Positions 32,938 to 40,867 are shown, numbered from the stretch's first letter. The stretch is 53,581 nt of DNA from JACQKT01 sp038063055 (GCA_038063055.1 JBBTVY010000004.1:1-53581); one strand, 5' to 3'. The notes: generated from the letters alone by a model not told the origin. Made by a program: numbers and translations.

Positions 32938-33321
32938 CTACCAATAAATCCAAATGCCGTAAGAACGCAGAAACGGGCCTCCAAAATATGAAGCAGCGTT
33001 GCCGCAGAAAGACGCGACAAACGCGGTTCTCCAGCTTATTTTAAGAAAAAGCCGGTAGAAAATCGCTTCGACGGCGAAAGCAAACAACTCGCTAAATACC
33101 AGAGACGCATCCGGAGACCAATTGTAAGCGTAGGGGAAGACGAACCAGACGTACGGAATGGTTGCAAAAGAAGCGAATAACCCCGCGAATATTATCGATT
33201 TATAATCCAGCGCCGGTTTTTTCCAAATAAACTTAAAAATCAGTAATAAAATTGCCGTTTCGACCACAGCCGTAAAAACAAGCGAAGTTATAAATCTATG
33301 TATCAAAAATATTGTTATCAT
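32938..33321 (-). CDS. Small four-helix membrane protein, unknown
   Basis: This 127-aa protein has hydrophobic segments at about 8-30, 42-62, 72-92 and 98-115 with few charges. No family is recognised. It is encoded convergently to pyrB; the 126-nt gap between them shows no clear terminator. Confidence 0.6.
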   Translation of the reverse strand: MITIFLIHRFITSLVFTAVVETAILLLIFKFIWKKPALDYKSIIFAGLFASFATIPYVWFVFPYAYNWSPDASLVFSELFAFAVEAIFYRLFLKISWRTAFVASFCGNAASYFGGPFLRSYGIWIYW

Positions 33322-33446
33322 TATTTTAAGCGGATTATAAAAATTATAACCCGTACAACAAAAAGATAAACCATATAATTTTTTTTATGCCTGAGCAGGG
33401 ATAATTTGCTTAGAAGAGAAAATCGTTTACAATTCTTTTGCCGGAT

Positions 33447-33518
33447 GCCGGAGTAGCTCAATGGCAGAGCAATGCTTTCGTAAAGCAGAGGTTGGAGGTT
33501 CGACTCCTCTCTCCGGCT
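33447..33518 (+). tRNA. tRNA-Thr(CGT)
   Basis: Acceptor GCCGGAG/CTCCGGC, anticodon loop TTCGTAA, T-arm GGAGGTTCGACTCCTCT, discriminator U. Confidence 0.92.
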
Positions 33519-33528
33519 CATAACGCTT

Positions 33529-34155
33529 TTAGGTTGTTGCATCCAATTTATTCTTTGGCAACGTTCTTTTTTTGAAATATCGTATCGCTGAATAAGCGAT
33601 TATTAGAGCAGTGTAGTTTACGACTATGAACAGGGGATTTGCCCAAGCATATCCCTGGAACTTCCATCCTGCGATTGGCCAAAAAACGGGAGTCGGGTAA
33701 AACGCGTAGGAATGCGTCGGAACGTCGAGAGCTATATGGAGGAACCACCCGCCCATTTCCCAGGGAATTCGATTTTTTTTAAGGAAAAATTTTCTGAAAA
33801 TAATTACAAGCGCTATAACGACGAAGAAAACGACCATGCTGTGCGAAATGTTGTAAAGCGACGCGGTCAGATAAGAAATCGATGATTCGGCCTGTCGCGT
33901 GTCGCCGTTGCCAAAAAGAAGTTTCCTTTCAGGTTCGTCTCCTGTCGGCGGATGTATATCCGAAAAGTTAACGTTGCCCGAAAGCAGATTCCCAAAAAGC
34001 CAGACGAATGGAATTGTGAAGGCGAATAAATCCGGGAAAACGCCCCAAAAAGCCGTCAGCCAGACGTTAAGCTTCCTTTTAGATTCTTTACCCTGAGCTT
34101 GTCGAAGGGCTTTTGCTGCCGCTCCGGCCCAAAGACCATGTGAAAGAATGTCCAT
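33529..34155 (-). CDS. YdjM-like membrane-bound metal-dependent hydrolase family protein
   Basis: This 208-aa protein starts MDILSHGLWAGAAA and contains FWGVFPDLF, YNISHSM and GGWFLHIALDVPTHS, the His/Asp pattern of the YdjM (PF04307-like) membrane hydrolases; function is unknown. About five helices follow. Residues 17-26 (LRQAQGKESK) come from an in-frame CCTGAGCTTGTCGAAGG repeat (34091-34109). It is convergent with tRNA-Thr. Confidence 0.78.
   Translation of the reverse strand: MDILSHGLWAGAAAKALRQAQGKESKRKLNVWLTAFWGVFPDLFAFTIPFVWLFGNLLSGNVNFSDIHPPTGDEPERKLLFGNGDTRQAESSISYLTASLYNISHSMVVFFVVIALVIIFRKFFLKKNRIPWEMGGWFLHIALDVPTHSYAFYPTPVFWPIAGWKFQGYAWANPLFIVVNYTALIIAYSAIRYFKKRTLPKNKLDATT
34091..34109. 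repeat. CCTGAGCTTGTCGAAGG repeat inside the YdjM-like gene
   Basis: This is the minimal palindromic form of the repeat family found in tatD, leuS and elsewhere. It is translated in frame. Confidence 0.75.
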
Positions 34156-34197
34156 TATATCTAGTCTTGCGTAATTTTCTCGGTGCCCCGCACAAAG

Positions 34198-34271
<74 letters not shown>

Positions 34272-34407
34272 ACTTTGTGCGGGATTGCGATTTGTGCATA
34301 AAAATTCTACGCGAGCTTGAATTTTTAGACAAATCGGAAATAAACTTACGCTCTACTGCCACTGCCTGTCCGCCTCTGGCGGAAGCTAATCGCGCTCTTA
34401 CGTTATC

Positions 34408-35194
34408 TTAACGGAATTCAATTACAAGCGGCAAGTGGTCGGAAATTTCGATATCCGGCGCGCTAAACCCTAAAACTTCAATTTCCGGGGAAACGAAAGT
34501 ATAATCGGAAAATTTTAATTCTCTCGGAGTCCCGTGCCACGGCGAAATTTTGCTTCGCGTTGTCGAGACGCCATATTTTTTTATAAGATTCACGAATTTA
34601 TCTTCAAACATGATGATACTTTGAGTTTGAGGAAATACGTTGAAATCGCCGCAAATTATGACAGGGCCGTTTTCTTTAGTGGCGAATTCTTTTATTAATC
34701 GCGACTGTTCCAGTCGTTCTGGCGTGTCAAGCTTGTCATCGGGGCGAAAAGTCAGGCCGTGCACGTTTATAACGGCAATTACATTGTTTTTATAAGGTAT
34801 TCTTAAATAGCCGAAATTGCTGGGATAGAATTTATTTTCTGCCGGATAAATATCCTTCTTCCCAGAACTTATCGGTATTTCTCCCGACGAGACGATTGGA
34901 ATCTGTTTTTTGACAAACTCCGCCTGACCAGTTTCCAGTTCAAAATCGACAGGACCTTCGACATCAAAGCCGTTGCTGACAGGATGGAAGACGCTATTGA
35001 AATCAGGCAATGCATTTGTTATTTCGTCGAGAATGTTAATTCTGGTTTTTTCGGCTGGTTTCAATGTCTTTTCTAGACGACCTGAAAACTTCCTGAAAAC
35101 AAAAAATGTCCGTGGAATCGGCTTGTCCGCGGACAAATTTCATAAGCGGTTCGTATACTCTCCCACCCCAGACATTTAGGCAAATAAGTTTCAT
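34408..35194 (-). pseudogene. Endonuclease/exonuclease/phosphatase (EEP) family gene with a frameshift
   Basis: The main frame (35136 to the stop at 34408, 242 aa) has the EEP core: VINVHGLTF, IICGDFNVFPQT, SDYTFVSP and ISDHLPLVIEF. The family N-terminus is present upstream in another frame: from the ATG at 35194 it reads MKLICLNVWGGRVYEPL and then DIFCFQEVF, the usual start with the metal-binding Asn and Glu. The two frames meet around 35060-35090, so one frameshift separates them. It is a recent pseudogene, an assembly error, or less likely a programmed shift. Confidence 0.8.
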
Positions 35195-35309
35195 TATGAA
35201 AACAAAGTTGATTTTAATCTATTTTCGCGATAATTTAAAGATACACTTTGGTTCGTTTGTGTGAATTTAAGCGGGCTTGCCCGCCATAGTTCGCACAGGT
35301 GAGCGAAGG

Positions 35310-35380
35310 CGGGCTGTCGTATACCGGTAGTACGCATACTTTGGGAGTATGTAGACTGGGTTCAATTCCCAGCAGCCCGA
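35310..35380 (+). tRNA. tRNA-Pro(TGG)
   Basis: Acceptor CGGGCTG/CAGCCCG, anticodon stem CATAC/GTATG with loop TTTGGGA, T-arm CTGGGTTCAATTCCCAG. Confidence 0.94.
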
Positions 35381-35383
35381 CAC

Positions 35384-35444
35384 GAATTTTCCCCAAGAGC
35401 GCAGCGATTGGTCGGAAAATTCAGTGCCCCGCCATCGGCGGGGC
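35384..35444. repeat. Palindromic element downstream of tRNA-Pro(TGG)
   Basis: Arms GAATTTTCC/GGAAAATTC enclose CCAAGAGCGCAGCGATTGGTC, followed by a second hairpin GCCCCGCC/GGCGGGGC. Nearly the same element follows tRNA-Pro(GGG) at 46592-46651. Confidence 0.8.
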
Positions 35445-35458
35445 GATATCCGAAGTAT

Positions 35459-35530
35459 GCCCTCGTAGCTTAATGGACAAAGCAGGACTCTTCTAAGGTC
35501 TTGATGGGGGTTCGATTCCCTCCGAGGGTA
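35459..35530 (+). tRNA. tRNA-Arg(TCT)
   Basis: Acceptor GCCCTCG/CGAGGGT, anticodon stem with loop CTTCTAA, T-arm GGGGGTTCGATTCCCTC, discriminator A. Confidence 0.93.
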
Positions 35531-35604
35531 CGTTACGAATTCCTACACCCGCAACTGCGAGGCTGTCGTGGTATAATTTTGGGGGAAGAAAATTTTTTAA
35601 TCCT

Positions 35605-36342
35605 ATGAACCAAAGAGGTTTTGTAAATATAGTTTTGATTTTGATAGGCGTCATTATTATTGTAGGTGGAATTGGCTATTTTGTTTTGCGAAACAATCAA
35701 ACTTTGCCTACTACGCGAGGACCAGAGCAAGCTCCCTCCCCGACAAATACAATCACTCAACCAACATCTACTCCGCCTCAAGGGCAAATCCCTCAAAATC
35801 AAAACATGAGCATTTATCAAAATGTGACATATGGTTTTCGTGTTGAATACCCAAAAACTTGGGAAGCGATTGAAGCGACGATAAAAGGAGTGCCAAAGCA
35901 ATCGACGTGGGCGGGCAACGTTCTCCAAGGAGATGAACTGCATAAAGTCACTTTTTTGGAAAAAGAATATGGGGTTTGGCAGGCTGATTTTGCCGTAAGA
36001 GTTTTGCCCAACTCCGAAAATCTTTCCATAAAACAATGGCGAGAAGCACAACTCCAAAAAAGTGATGCTGAACAAGTGCAATGCAGAAAAGAAAATCCGG
36101 AATCTCCCTGTCTCTCTGCTCGCGACCTGCAACGAGGCGAGGAACAAATCACCTTTAACGGACTTACCGCATATAAAATTAGTATCTTTGGCTTTGATCA
36201 TACTCGTGAGTGCATTCAAGTGATTAAAAATAAATTTGTTTACGACCTATGTTATGATGGTGCCAACCCAAATGATCCTGATTTTGATAAACATCGAGAA
36301 ATAACAACTGACATACTTGCTTCATTTAAATTTTTGAATTAA
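35605..36342 (+). CDS. Membrane-anchored secreted protein, PsbP-like domain
   Basis: This 245-aa protein has an N-terminal anchor (residues 5-28), a Pro/Thr/Gln-rich linker to about 68, and a beta-rich domain opening YQNVTYGFRVEYPKTWEAIE, a motif shared with PsbP-like and related secreted domains. Three or four Cys in the C-terminal part may pair. Function is unknown. A TATAAT at 35572-35577 lies 27 nt before the start. Codon use is more AT-rich than the ribosomal genes. Confidence 0.72.
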   Translation: MNQRGFVNIVLILIGVIIIVGGIGYFVLRNNQTLPTTRGPEQAPSPTNTITQPTSTPPQGQIPQNQNMSIYQNVTYGFRVEYPKTWEAIEATIKGVPKQSTWAGNVLQGDELHKVTFLEKEYGVWQADFAVRVLPNSENLSIKQWREAQLQKSDAEQVQCRKENPESPCLSARDLQRGEEQITFNGLTAYKISIFGFDHTRECIQVIKNKFVYDLCYDGANPNDPDFDKHREITTDILASFKFLN

Positions 36343-36392
36343 GAACTTGTCGCCAAAGAAAAATTTGTCTGCTTTACCGAGGTAGCAATATT

Positions 36393-37205
36393 TTATTTTT
36401 CCCCGTTGAGCGTATAAAAATTCTCGAACAGCTTTGCCACTAAAATAGGCCCTGTTCCGCCAGGTGTCGGAGTGTAAAAAGACAATTTGGATAAATCTCC
36501 GGAAGCGTCCAAATCACTGGATATTTTTCCGTTTTGGATGGAATAGCCGAAATCAATAACGCTGGCTCCGGTTTTCAGCATTTCCGGTTTGATGAGCCAC
36601 GCTTTGCCGACTCCGGAAATAACGATATCCGCGTTTTTGATAACCGACAGGTCGTTGAACTTGTCCAGAAGTATTATTTCTTTTGCCTTGTCCATAAGCC
36701 AGACGCTTACAGGTTTACCTATAAGGAAACCGAGGCCAACCACGGCGACGCTTAAAGTTGAAAGTTCAAGGTCTAAAGTTGAAAGGATTTTTTCAACCGT
36801 TCCGACGGCCGGAGGAAGAACCGGATTCCGCCACGTATAAAAAGCTCCGAGCGCGCGTTCGCCGAGCACATCAACGTCTTTTTCGCGCGGAATGACGTTA
36901 AGAATATAGTGCTTATTTATCTGTTCCGGAAGGGGAAGCTGGACGATGACACCGCCGCAGGTTTTGTGTTCCGCGATTTTACGCACTTCTTCGCGGAGTT
37001 CATCGTTATTCAATCCTTCCGTGAAATTATAAAGCCGGAAATCGACGCCGAGCTCTTTTGCGGTTTTTTCTTTCTGTTTTATGAAATTCGCCGAAATCTC
37101 GTCGTTGCCGATAAGAACGGCAGCCATGAATTTTTCCGGTTTCGGTCGTGATTTTAAATCCTCAATAATTTCCTGCGCGATTTTTCTCCCGTTGATGATA
37201 GTCAT
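36393..37205 (-). CDS. folD: Bifunctional methylenetetrahydrofolate dehydrogenase/cyclohydrolase
   Basis: This 270-aa enzyme interconverts 5,10-methylene- and 10-formyl-tetrahydrofolate. The catalytic region reads SANFIKQKEKTAKELG (Lys45), with GGVIVQLPLP, KDVDVLG and the NADP loop VVGLGFLIGKPVS; TPTPGGTGPILVAKLFEN ends the fold. The block usually PCTPxG is PPAVGTVEKIL. The stretch STLDLELSTL (36760-36783 region) matches a tandem AAAGTTGAAAG-type repeat read in frame. Together with glyA 0.8 kb away it covers one-carbon metabolism. Confidence 0.93.
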   Translation of the reverse strand: MTIINGRKIAQEIIEDLKSRPKPEKFMAAVLIGNDEISANFIKQKEKTAKELGVDFRLYNFTEGLNNDELREEVRKIAEHKTCGGVIVQLPLPEQINKHYILNVIPREKDVDVLGERALGAFYTWRNPVLPPAVGTVEKILSTLDLELSTLSVAVVGLGFLIGKPVSVWLMDKAKEIILLDKFNDLSVIKNADIVISGVGKAWLIKPEMLKTGASVIDFGYSIQNGKISSDLDASGDLSKLSFYTPTPGGTGPILVAKLFENFYTLNGEK

Positions 37206-37260
37206 TTTTTTAACAATTTTTTATCTTATTCTTTATTTAATTATTTACCCAATTTTCCCA

Positions 37261-37295
37261 TTTCCGATTGTTCCCTTTTTAGATACAATCGGAAA
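37261..37295. repeat. Inverted repeat TTTCCGATTGT/ACAATCGGAAA
   Basis: An 11-bp perfect stem encloses TCCCTTTTTAGAT. It contains TTGTTCCCTTTTTAGATAC, a copy of the motif at 37381 and, inverted, at 37956. Operator or terminator function is possible. The rest of 37206-37421 is AT-rich with nothing recognisable. Confidence 0.65.
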
Positions 37296-37380
37296 TGTGT
37301 CCCATTTTGATTATATTTTTCTTGGTTATACTCATGCTTGGTTATATTTCTAATATTGTGTTATTTATCCTTCTCAATAC

Positions 37381-37401
37381 TTGTTCCCTTTTTAGCTACA
37401 A
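37381..37401 (+). repeat. 21-bp terminal inverted repeat, left copy
   Basis: TTGTTCCCTTTTTAGCTACA plus A; the exact reverse complement is at 37956-37976. The two bound 596 bp holding the winged-helix gene and the putative RNA. Confidence 0.75.
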
Positions 37402-37421
37402 TGCTGATTTTATTGTTTCTT

Positions 37422-37682
37422 TTATGATTTCATTGATTTAATTATGGCCCTGATTTCGTTGTAGAGAGGATGTTTTCGGTTAAGGCGAAAATATTTTTCA
37501 CGGCCGCGCTTGGATGAAATAAAAATACCGTTGGCGGTAAGCGCCTTAAGTTCTCGCGACAGGAAAGACGCGTTAAAAGAAAGAATTCTCGAAAGTTCGC
37601 GCAAGTAATGTTCGGCGCCGGGATTGGCGAAATAATACCCGAGAAGTTTTTGGTCAATTTTTGAGCGAAAATTTATCGGCAT
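37422..37682 (-). CDS. Winged-helix DNA-binding protein
   Basis: This 86-aa protein is a stand-alone winged helix. RSKIDQKLLGYYFANPGAEHY, LRELSRIL..NASFLSRELKAL (recognition helix) and NGIFISSKRGREKYFRLN (wing) match small MarR/ArsR-like regulators of CPR bacteria and archaea. It is transcribed divergently from the putative RNA at 37726. It may bind the TTGTTCCC...GCTACAA repeats around it (inference). Confidence 0.8.
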   Translation of the reverse strand: MPINFRSKIDQKLLGYYFANPGAEHYLRELSRILSFNASFLSRELKALTANGIFISSKRGREKYFRLNRKHPLYNEIRAIIKSMKS

Positions 37683-37690
37683 TGATTTAT

Positions 37691-37719
37691 TTTACTTTAA
37701 TTATTTATGGATATATACT
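37691..37719 (+). promoter_or_regulatory. Promoter of the putative structured RNA
   Basis: TTTACT (37691-37696), 17-nt spacer, TATACT (37714-37719). No protein gene follows on this strand. Confidence 0.7.
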
Positions 37720-37725
37720 CAATAT

Positions 37726-37930
37726 TAGCGGCGAGGGCATACTGGTCAAGCTCTCGTGTTCACTCTGGGATAAACAAACAGGCTGCGTGAATTCGCGTCT
37801 GGTAGTTCTGGAGATAATGCTAAGACCCCGCCAAGTAAGCCGCGTGCATACCCTAATTTAGGTATACGCCGGGACATCGCTCCCGATGATCGAAAAGAGC
37901 TTAGCATTTCTCGGCGGCTTTTTTATTTTA
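37726..37930 (+). ncRNA. Putative structured non-coding RNA, about 200 nt
   Basis: It starts after a good promoter and ends in a T-rich tract. Hairpins: CGAGGGC/GCTCTCG (about 37732-37756), ATACC/GGTAT and CGGGA/TCCCG. Long-range pairings: AATGCTAAG (37816-37824) with CTTAGCATT (37900-37908), 9 bp perfect, and AAGCCGC (37837-37843) with GCGGCTT (37914-37920). These two cross, so they form a pseudoknot or alternative states, the second working as a terminator. I could not match it to 6S, SRP, tmRNA or RNase P RNA. The only ORF across it has no recognisable product. Confidence 0.55.
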
Positions 37931-37955
37931 GTAATTACTTCTACCTCTCTAACGA

Positions 37956-37976
37956 TTGTAGCTAAAAAGGGAACAA
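37956..37976 (-). repeat. 21-bp terminal inverted repeat, right copy
   Basis: Exact reverse complement of 37381-37401 (reads TTGTAGCTAAAAAGGGAACA on the plus strand, then A). No obvious target-site duplication flanks the pair. Confidence 0.75.
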
Positions 37977-38037
37977 TGTCAAAATAAAGTATTTAATAAT
38001 AATTATCAGGCATCAGAAATCAATCGAACATTAAAAA

Positions 38038-39282
38038 TTAGAACGACGAGGGAATAGGGAAGCGGCGGCATAGCTTTTTGACGCGCGGTTTCATGTTTTT
38101 GCCGTTGACCAGAATCTCTTTCATTATTTCGGCGACCTCTTCCATTTGTTTTTCTTTCATTCCGCGGCTCGCAAGAGTCGGCGTGCCGATGCGGATTCCC
38201 GAAGGGTCAAATGGCGAACGCGTGTCGAATGGAATCGTGTTCCGATTGACGATGACGCCAGATTCCTCAAGGCGGTCCTGGGCTTCGCGTCCGGAAATCC
38301 CAAGGTTTGTAAGGTCTATGAGTATTAAATGATTGTCGGTGCCGCCACTTACTAATTCAAAGCCGCGCTTAATCAATTCGCGCGCCAGCGTTTTCGCGTT
38401 GCGGACAATTTGCCGACCGTATTTTTTGAATGCCGGTTTTGACGCTTCAAAAAGAGCCGCGGCTATGGCGGCCGTCTGGTGGTTATGCGGGCCGCCTTGA
38501 AGGCCGGGGAAAACCGCTTTGTCTATGGCCGAAGCGATATCCAGTTTTTTAAGCTCGGCTATTTTTGATTTTTTATTCGCGAATATCATCGCACCGCGTG
38601 GTCCGCGGAGGGTTTTGTGCGTGGTTGTCATGACAACGTCTGCGTAAGGAAATGGCGACGGATGCGCGCCGGCGGCTATCAATCCGGCGATGTGCGAAAT
38701 ATCGGCAAGGAAATAGGCACCGACTTCATTGGCGATTTTGCCGAATTTTTGGAAATCAAAAGTGCGGGGATAGGCGGTGGCGCCGGCGACTATGATTTGC
38801 GGGCGTTCCTTTTTGGCAAGTTTCCTTACGGCATTGTAATCAATCAGTCCGTCGCGCCCGAGTTCGTATTGAACAGATTTATAAAATCTTGCGGAGAAAT
38901 TTACTTTCCAGCCGTGAGTCAGATGCCCGCCGAACGGTAGACTCATTCCCATTATCTTGTCACCGGGTTTTAAAAGCGCGTAGTAGACGGCCTGATTGGC
39001 GGGGGAGCCGGAATAGGGCTGGACGTTTACATGCCAGTTCTTGCCGAGGCGGAAAACTTTTCTGGCCCGTTCCTGCGCCAGAGTTTCAATTTCATCAATT
39101 ATGGAATTTCCCGCGTAATATCTTTTTCCCGGATAACCCTCGGAATATTTATTTGTCAGTTCCGAGCCGAGCGCTCTTAATACGTCTTTTGAAACTACAT
39201 TTTCGGAAGGTATCAGGTCAAGCGTCTCTTCCTGCCGTTTGATTTCTCTTTTGATTAATTTTTCAAGAATTTTGTCTTTCAT
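38038..39282 (-). CDS. glyA: Serine hydroxymethyltransferase
   Basis: This 414-aa PLP enzyme converts serine and tetrahydrofolate to glycine and methylene-tetrahydrofolate. IPSENVVS, NKYSEGYPGKRYY, HLTHGW, the PLP-lysine motif VMTTTHKTLRGPRG and PFDTRSPFDPSGIRIGTPTLASRG are all present. The size is normal. The start overlaps the stop of the kinase gene upstream by 4 nt. It supplies one-carbon units for FolD. Confidence 0.97.
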   Translation of the reverse strand: MKDKILEKLIKREIKRQEETLDLIPSENVVSKDVLRALGSELTNKYSEGYPGKRYYAGNSIIDEIETLAQERARKVFRLGKNWHVNVQPYSGSPANQAVYYALLKPGDKIMGMSLPFGGHLTHGWKVNFSARFYKSVQYELGRDGLIDYNAVRKLAKKERPQIIVAGATAYPRTFDFQKFGKIANEVGAYFLADISHIAGLIAAGAHPSPFPYADVVMTTTHKTLRGPRGAMIFANKKSKIAELKKLDIASAIDKAVFPGLQGGPHNHQTAAIAAALFEASKPAFKKYGRQIVRNAKTLARELIKRGFELVSGGTDNHLILIDLTNLGISGREAQDRLEESGVIVNRNTIPFDTRSPFDPSGIRIGTPTLASRGMKEKQMEEVAEIMKEILVNGKNMKPRVKKLCRRFPIPSSF

Positions 39283-39863
39283 ATGTTGGGAATTATGTAA
39301 TCAGCATAACTCATAGGATTATGCTTTTCAAAATAATCTTTGTCGTTAAGAGACCATTTATCATCCCAAAATGTATCATGGTCGGCACCCATTCCCTTAT
39401 CCCGTTTTCTTCCTCTTTCTTTAGCAATTTCAGGCTGAACGTTCACCCATATTTTATAGTCAAAAAATTTATTTAGTTTTTCTTGAATTAATCCTACACC
39501 TTCTAAGATTACATATTTTGAAACCTTAATTTTATTTTTTCTTCCAAGCTTATTATTTCCCCAATCGTAAATATCATATTCTATATTTTTTTCGCCGTTA
39601 CGAATCGGCTCTAAAACCTGGCTTATAAGCCTACCCCAGTCAAAACCATCCCAATCCGCAGAACGCTTGGATAATCTATTTAAAATAAAATCATCCAGTT
39701 CTACTAAATTTGAATTTCCAATGGCTTTTGCAAGTTCCAATGCTACTGTACTTTTCCCCGCCCCTCCAAAGCCCGAAATTGCAATTACAAACAACTTTTT
39801 ATTACCGGCTTTTTCCTTGATAGTTTGAGAAAGCTTTTCTATTGAAGCTGCGTTATTAAACAT
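39279..39863 (-). CDS. Uridine kinase-like P-loop kinase
   Basis: This 194-aa protein has a Walker A GFGGAGKST (31-39), ELDDFI as the substrate-side acidic motif and a lid-like RGRKRDKGMG, resembling uridine kinase/phosphoribulokinase family members. The phosphate acceptor is unknown. The longer frame to 39923 runs through tRNA-His, so I use the ATG directly abutting the tRNA's CCA end. The gene is AT-rich compared with glyA. Confidence 0.82.
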   Translation of the reverse strand: MFNNAASIEKLSQTIKEKAGNKKLFVIAISGFGGAGKSTVALELAKAIGNSNLVELDDFILNRLSKRSADWDGFDWGRLISQVLEPIRNGEKNIEYDIYDWGNNKLGRKNKIKVSKYVILEGVGLIQEKLNKFFDYKIWVNVQPEIAKERGRKRDKGMGADHDTFWDDKWSLNDKDYFEKHNPMSYADYIIPNI

Positions 39864-39938
39864 TGGGGTGCCTATCGGGATTTGAACCCGATCCGAGACT
39901 GCCACAGAGTCTAGTGCTGCCATTACACCATAGGCACC
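39864..39938 (-). tRNA. tRNA-His(GTG) with encoded CCA
   Basis: G-1 opposes C73, acceptor GTGCCTA/TAGGCAC, anticodon stem AGACT/AGTCT with loop CTGTGGC. CCA is encoded (39864-39866), and the next base is the A of the kinase ATG. Most other tRNAs in the window do not encode a full CCA. Confidence 0.93.
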
Positions 39939-40102
39939 ATTTATAGTGAGCTTCGTAGAACTATTATTTACGCCTTCATTTTAATGATTGTTGCACAAAA
40001 AAGCAAAAAGTATCGATACCAATATACTAATTTACTAATGATACCAATTAGTTGAAATTATTCGTATAATTGGTATTAATTTGTATATTAGCATCGATAT
40101 AA

Positions 40103-40477
40103 ATGATTAATCTATCCGATAAAAAATGCGTTGCGTGTGAGGGCGGAGTTCCGCCGCTCGGCGAAAAAGAGATAGGGGAGTATCTTGGCCAGATTAAGAA
40201 GGGGTGGGAGGTCATAGACCCTTCGACTTCCCTCGACGCGGCTCGGGATAAATCGCTCAGGGCAAGCGGCAAGAAAATCCAGAAAGAATTTAAGTTTAAG
40301 GACTTCAAGGAGGCGATGGAATTCGTCAATAAAGTCGCCGCCGTTGCGGAAGAAGAAAGCCATCACCCGGACATCCATATTTTTTACAATCTTGTCGAAA
40401 TCGAGCTTTGGACGCACGCTATTTGGGGATTGTCGGAAAACGACTTCATTTTGGCCGCAAAGGTTGACAATTTATAG
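40103..40477 (+). CDS. phhB: Pterin-4a-carbinolamine dehydratase family protein
   Basis: This 124-aa protein has the dehydratase core FKDFKEAMEFVNKVAAVAEEESHHPDIHIFYNLVEIELWTHAIWGLSENDFILAAKVD, with the catalytic HH-PD and the THA..GL segments. The N-terminus CVACEGGVPPLGEKEI is usual for bacterial members. Residues ~40-56 (PSTSLDAARDKSLRASG) come from an in-frame CCCTTCGAC...GCTCAGGG repeat and break the first helix region. Its cellular role without an aromatic hydroxylase is unclear; some members act in pterin recycling. Confidence 0.92.
   Translation: MINLSDKKCVACEGGVPPLGEKEIGEYLGQIKKGWEVIDPSTSLDAARDKSLRASGKKIQKEFKFKDFKEAMEFVNKVAAVAEEESHHPDIHIFYNLVEIELWTHAIWGLSENDFILAAKVDNL
40219..40268. 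repeat. In-frame CCCTTCGAC...CGCTCAGGG repeat in phhB
   Basis: CCCTTCGACTTCCCTCGACG, GGCTCGGG and TCGCTCAGGGCAAGC. It is the same family as the copies in tatD and leuS. Confidence 0.75.
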
Positions 40478-40493
40478 ACGGACAGCTTATAAT
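40464..40493 (+). promoter_or_regulatory. Promoter of infA
   Basis: TTGACA (40464-40469), 18-nt spacer, TATAAT (40488-40493). It overlaps the last codons of phhB. The leader to the ATG at 40610 is about 110 nt and contains a repeat copy. Confidence 0.8.
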
Positions 40494-40537
40494 TTGTGCC
40501 ATCGGTTTCAGATTGTTTAGAATGGTTCGACCAGGCT

Positions 40538-40583
40538 CCTTCGACCCTTCGACTACGCTCGGGGCAGGCAAGCTCAGGACAAG
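40538..40583. repeat. CCTTCGAC...GCTCAGG repeat in the infA leader
   Basis: CCTTCGACCCTTCGACTACG, GCTCGGGGCAGGC and AAGCTCAGGAC. It sits between the promoter and the start codon and could form a leader hairpin. Confidence 0.75.
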
Positions 40584-40609
40584 TCACCATAAATGAAAAA
40601 TCACTGTTC

Positions 40610-40831
40610 ATGGTAAACAACGGGCCGGATCCCAGTCGCCGCGAAGGGTTGGTTGAAGAAGCGCTTCCGGGAATGACTTTCCGCGTTCGTCTGGACGGCG
40701 ACACTGAAACTGTCTTGGCTTACTTGAGCGGCAAAATGAGGATAAACCATATCCGCATAATGCCGGGCAACAGAGTCATCGTAGAGATGGGTCCTGACGG
40801 CCGCCGCGGAAGAATAGTCCGCCGCCTCTGA
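40610..40831 (+). CDS. infA: Translation initiation factor IF-1
   Basis: This 73-aa OB-fold protein binds the 30S A site. EGLVEEALPGMTFRVRLDGDTETVLAYLSGKMRINHIRIMPGNRVIVEMGPDGRRGRIVRRL matches IF-1 throughout. The frame is open back to a GTG at 40496, but that part is repeat-encoded and overlaps the -10 box, so the ATG at 40610 is preferred; it gives the standard length. It is followed by a terminator, so it is transcribed apart from the ribosomal operon. Confidence 0.93.
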   Translation: MVNNGPDPSRREGLVEEALPGMTFRVRLDGDTETVLAYLSGKMRINHIRIMPGNRVIVEMGPDGRRGRIVRRL

Positions 40832-40867
40832 ATTTATGCAGTTGAGCGGCATAGTTGGCGGGAATAA

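Noticed and set aside
35060..35090. Programmed frameshift in the EEP gene
   Set aside because: No slippery heptamer followed by a clear stimulatory structure is visible; a mutation or sequencing error is more likely.
37661..37861. A 66-aa protein gene on the plus strand
   Set aside because: The frame starts upstream of the promoter and covers a structured RNA region; the product has no recognisable features.
39864..39923. N-terminal extension of the uridine-kinase-like protein
   Set aside because: These codons lie inside tRNA-His.
40496..40609. GTG-initiated N-terminal extension of IF-1
   Set aside because: It overlaps the -10 box region and is encoded by a repeat; the ATG at 40610 gives the normal IF-1 length.
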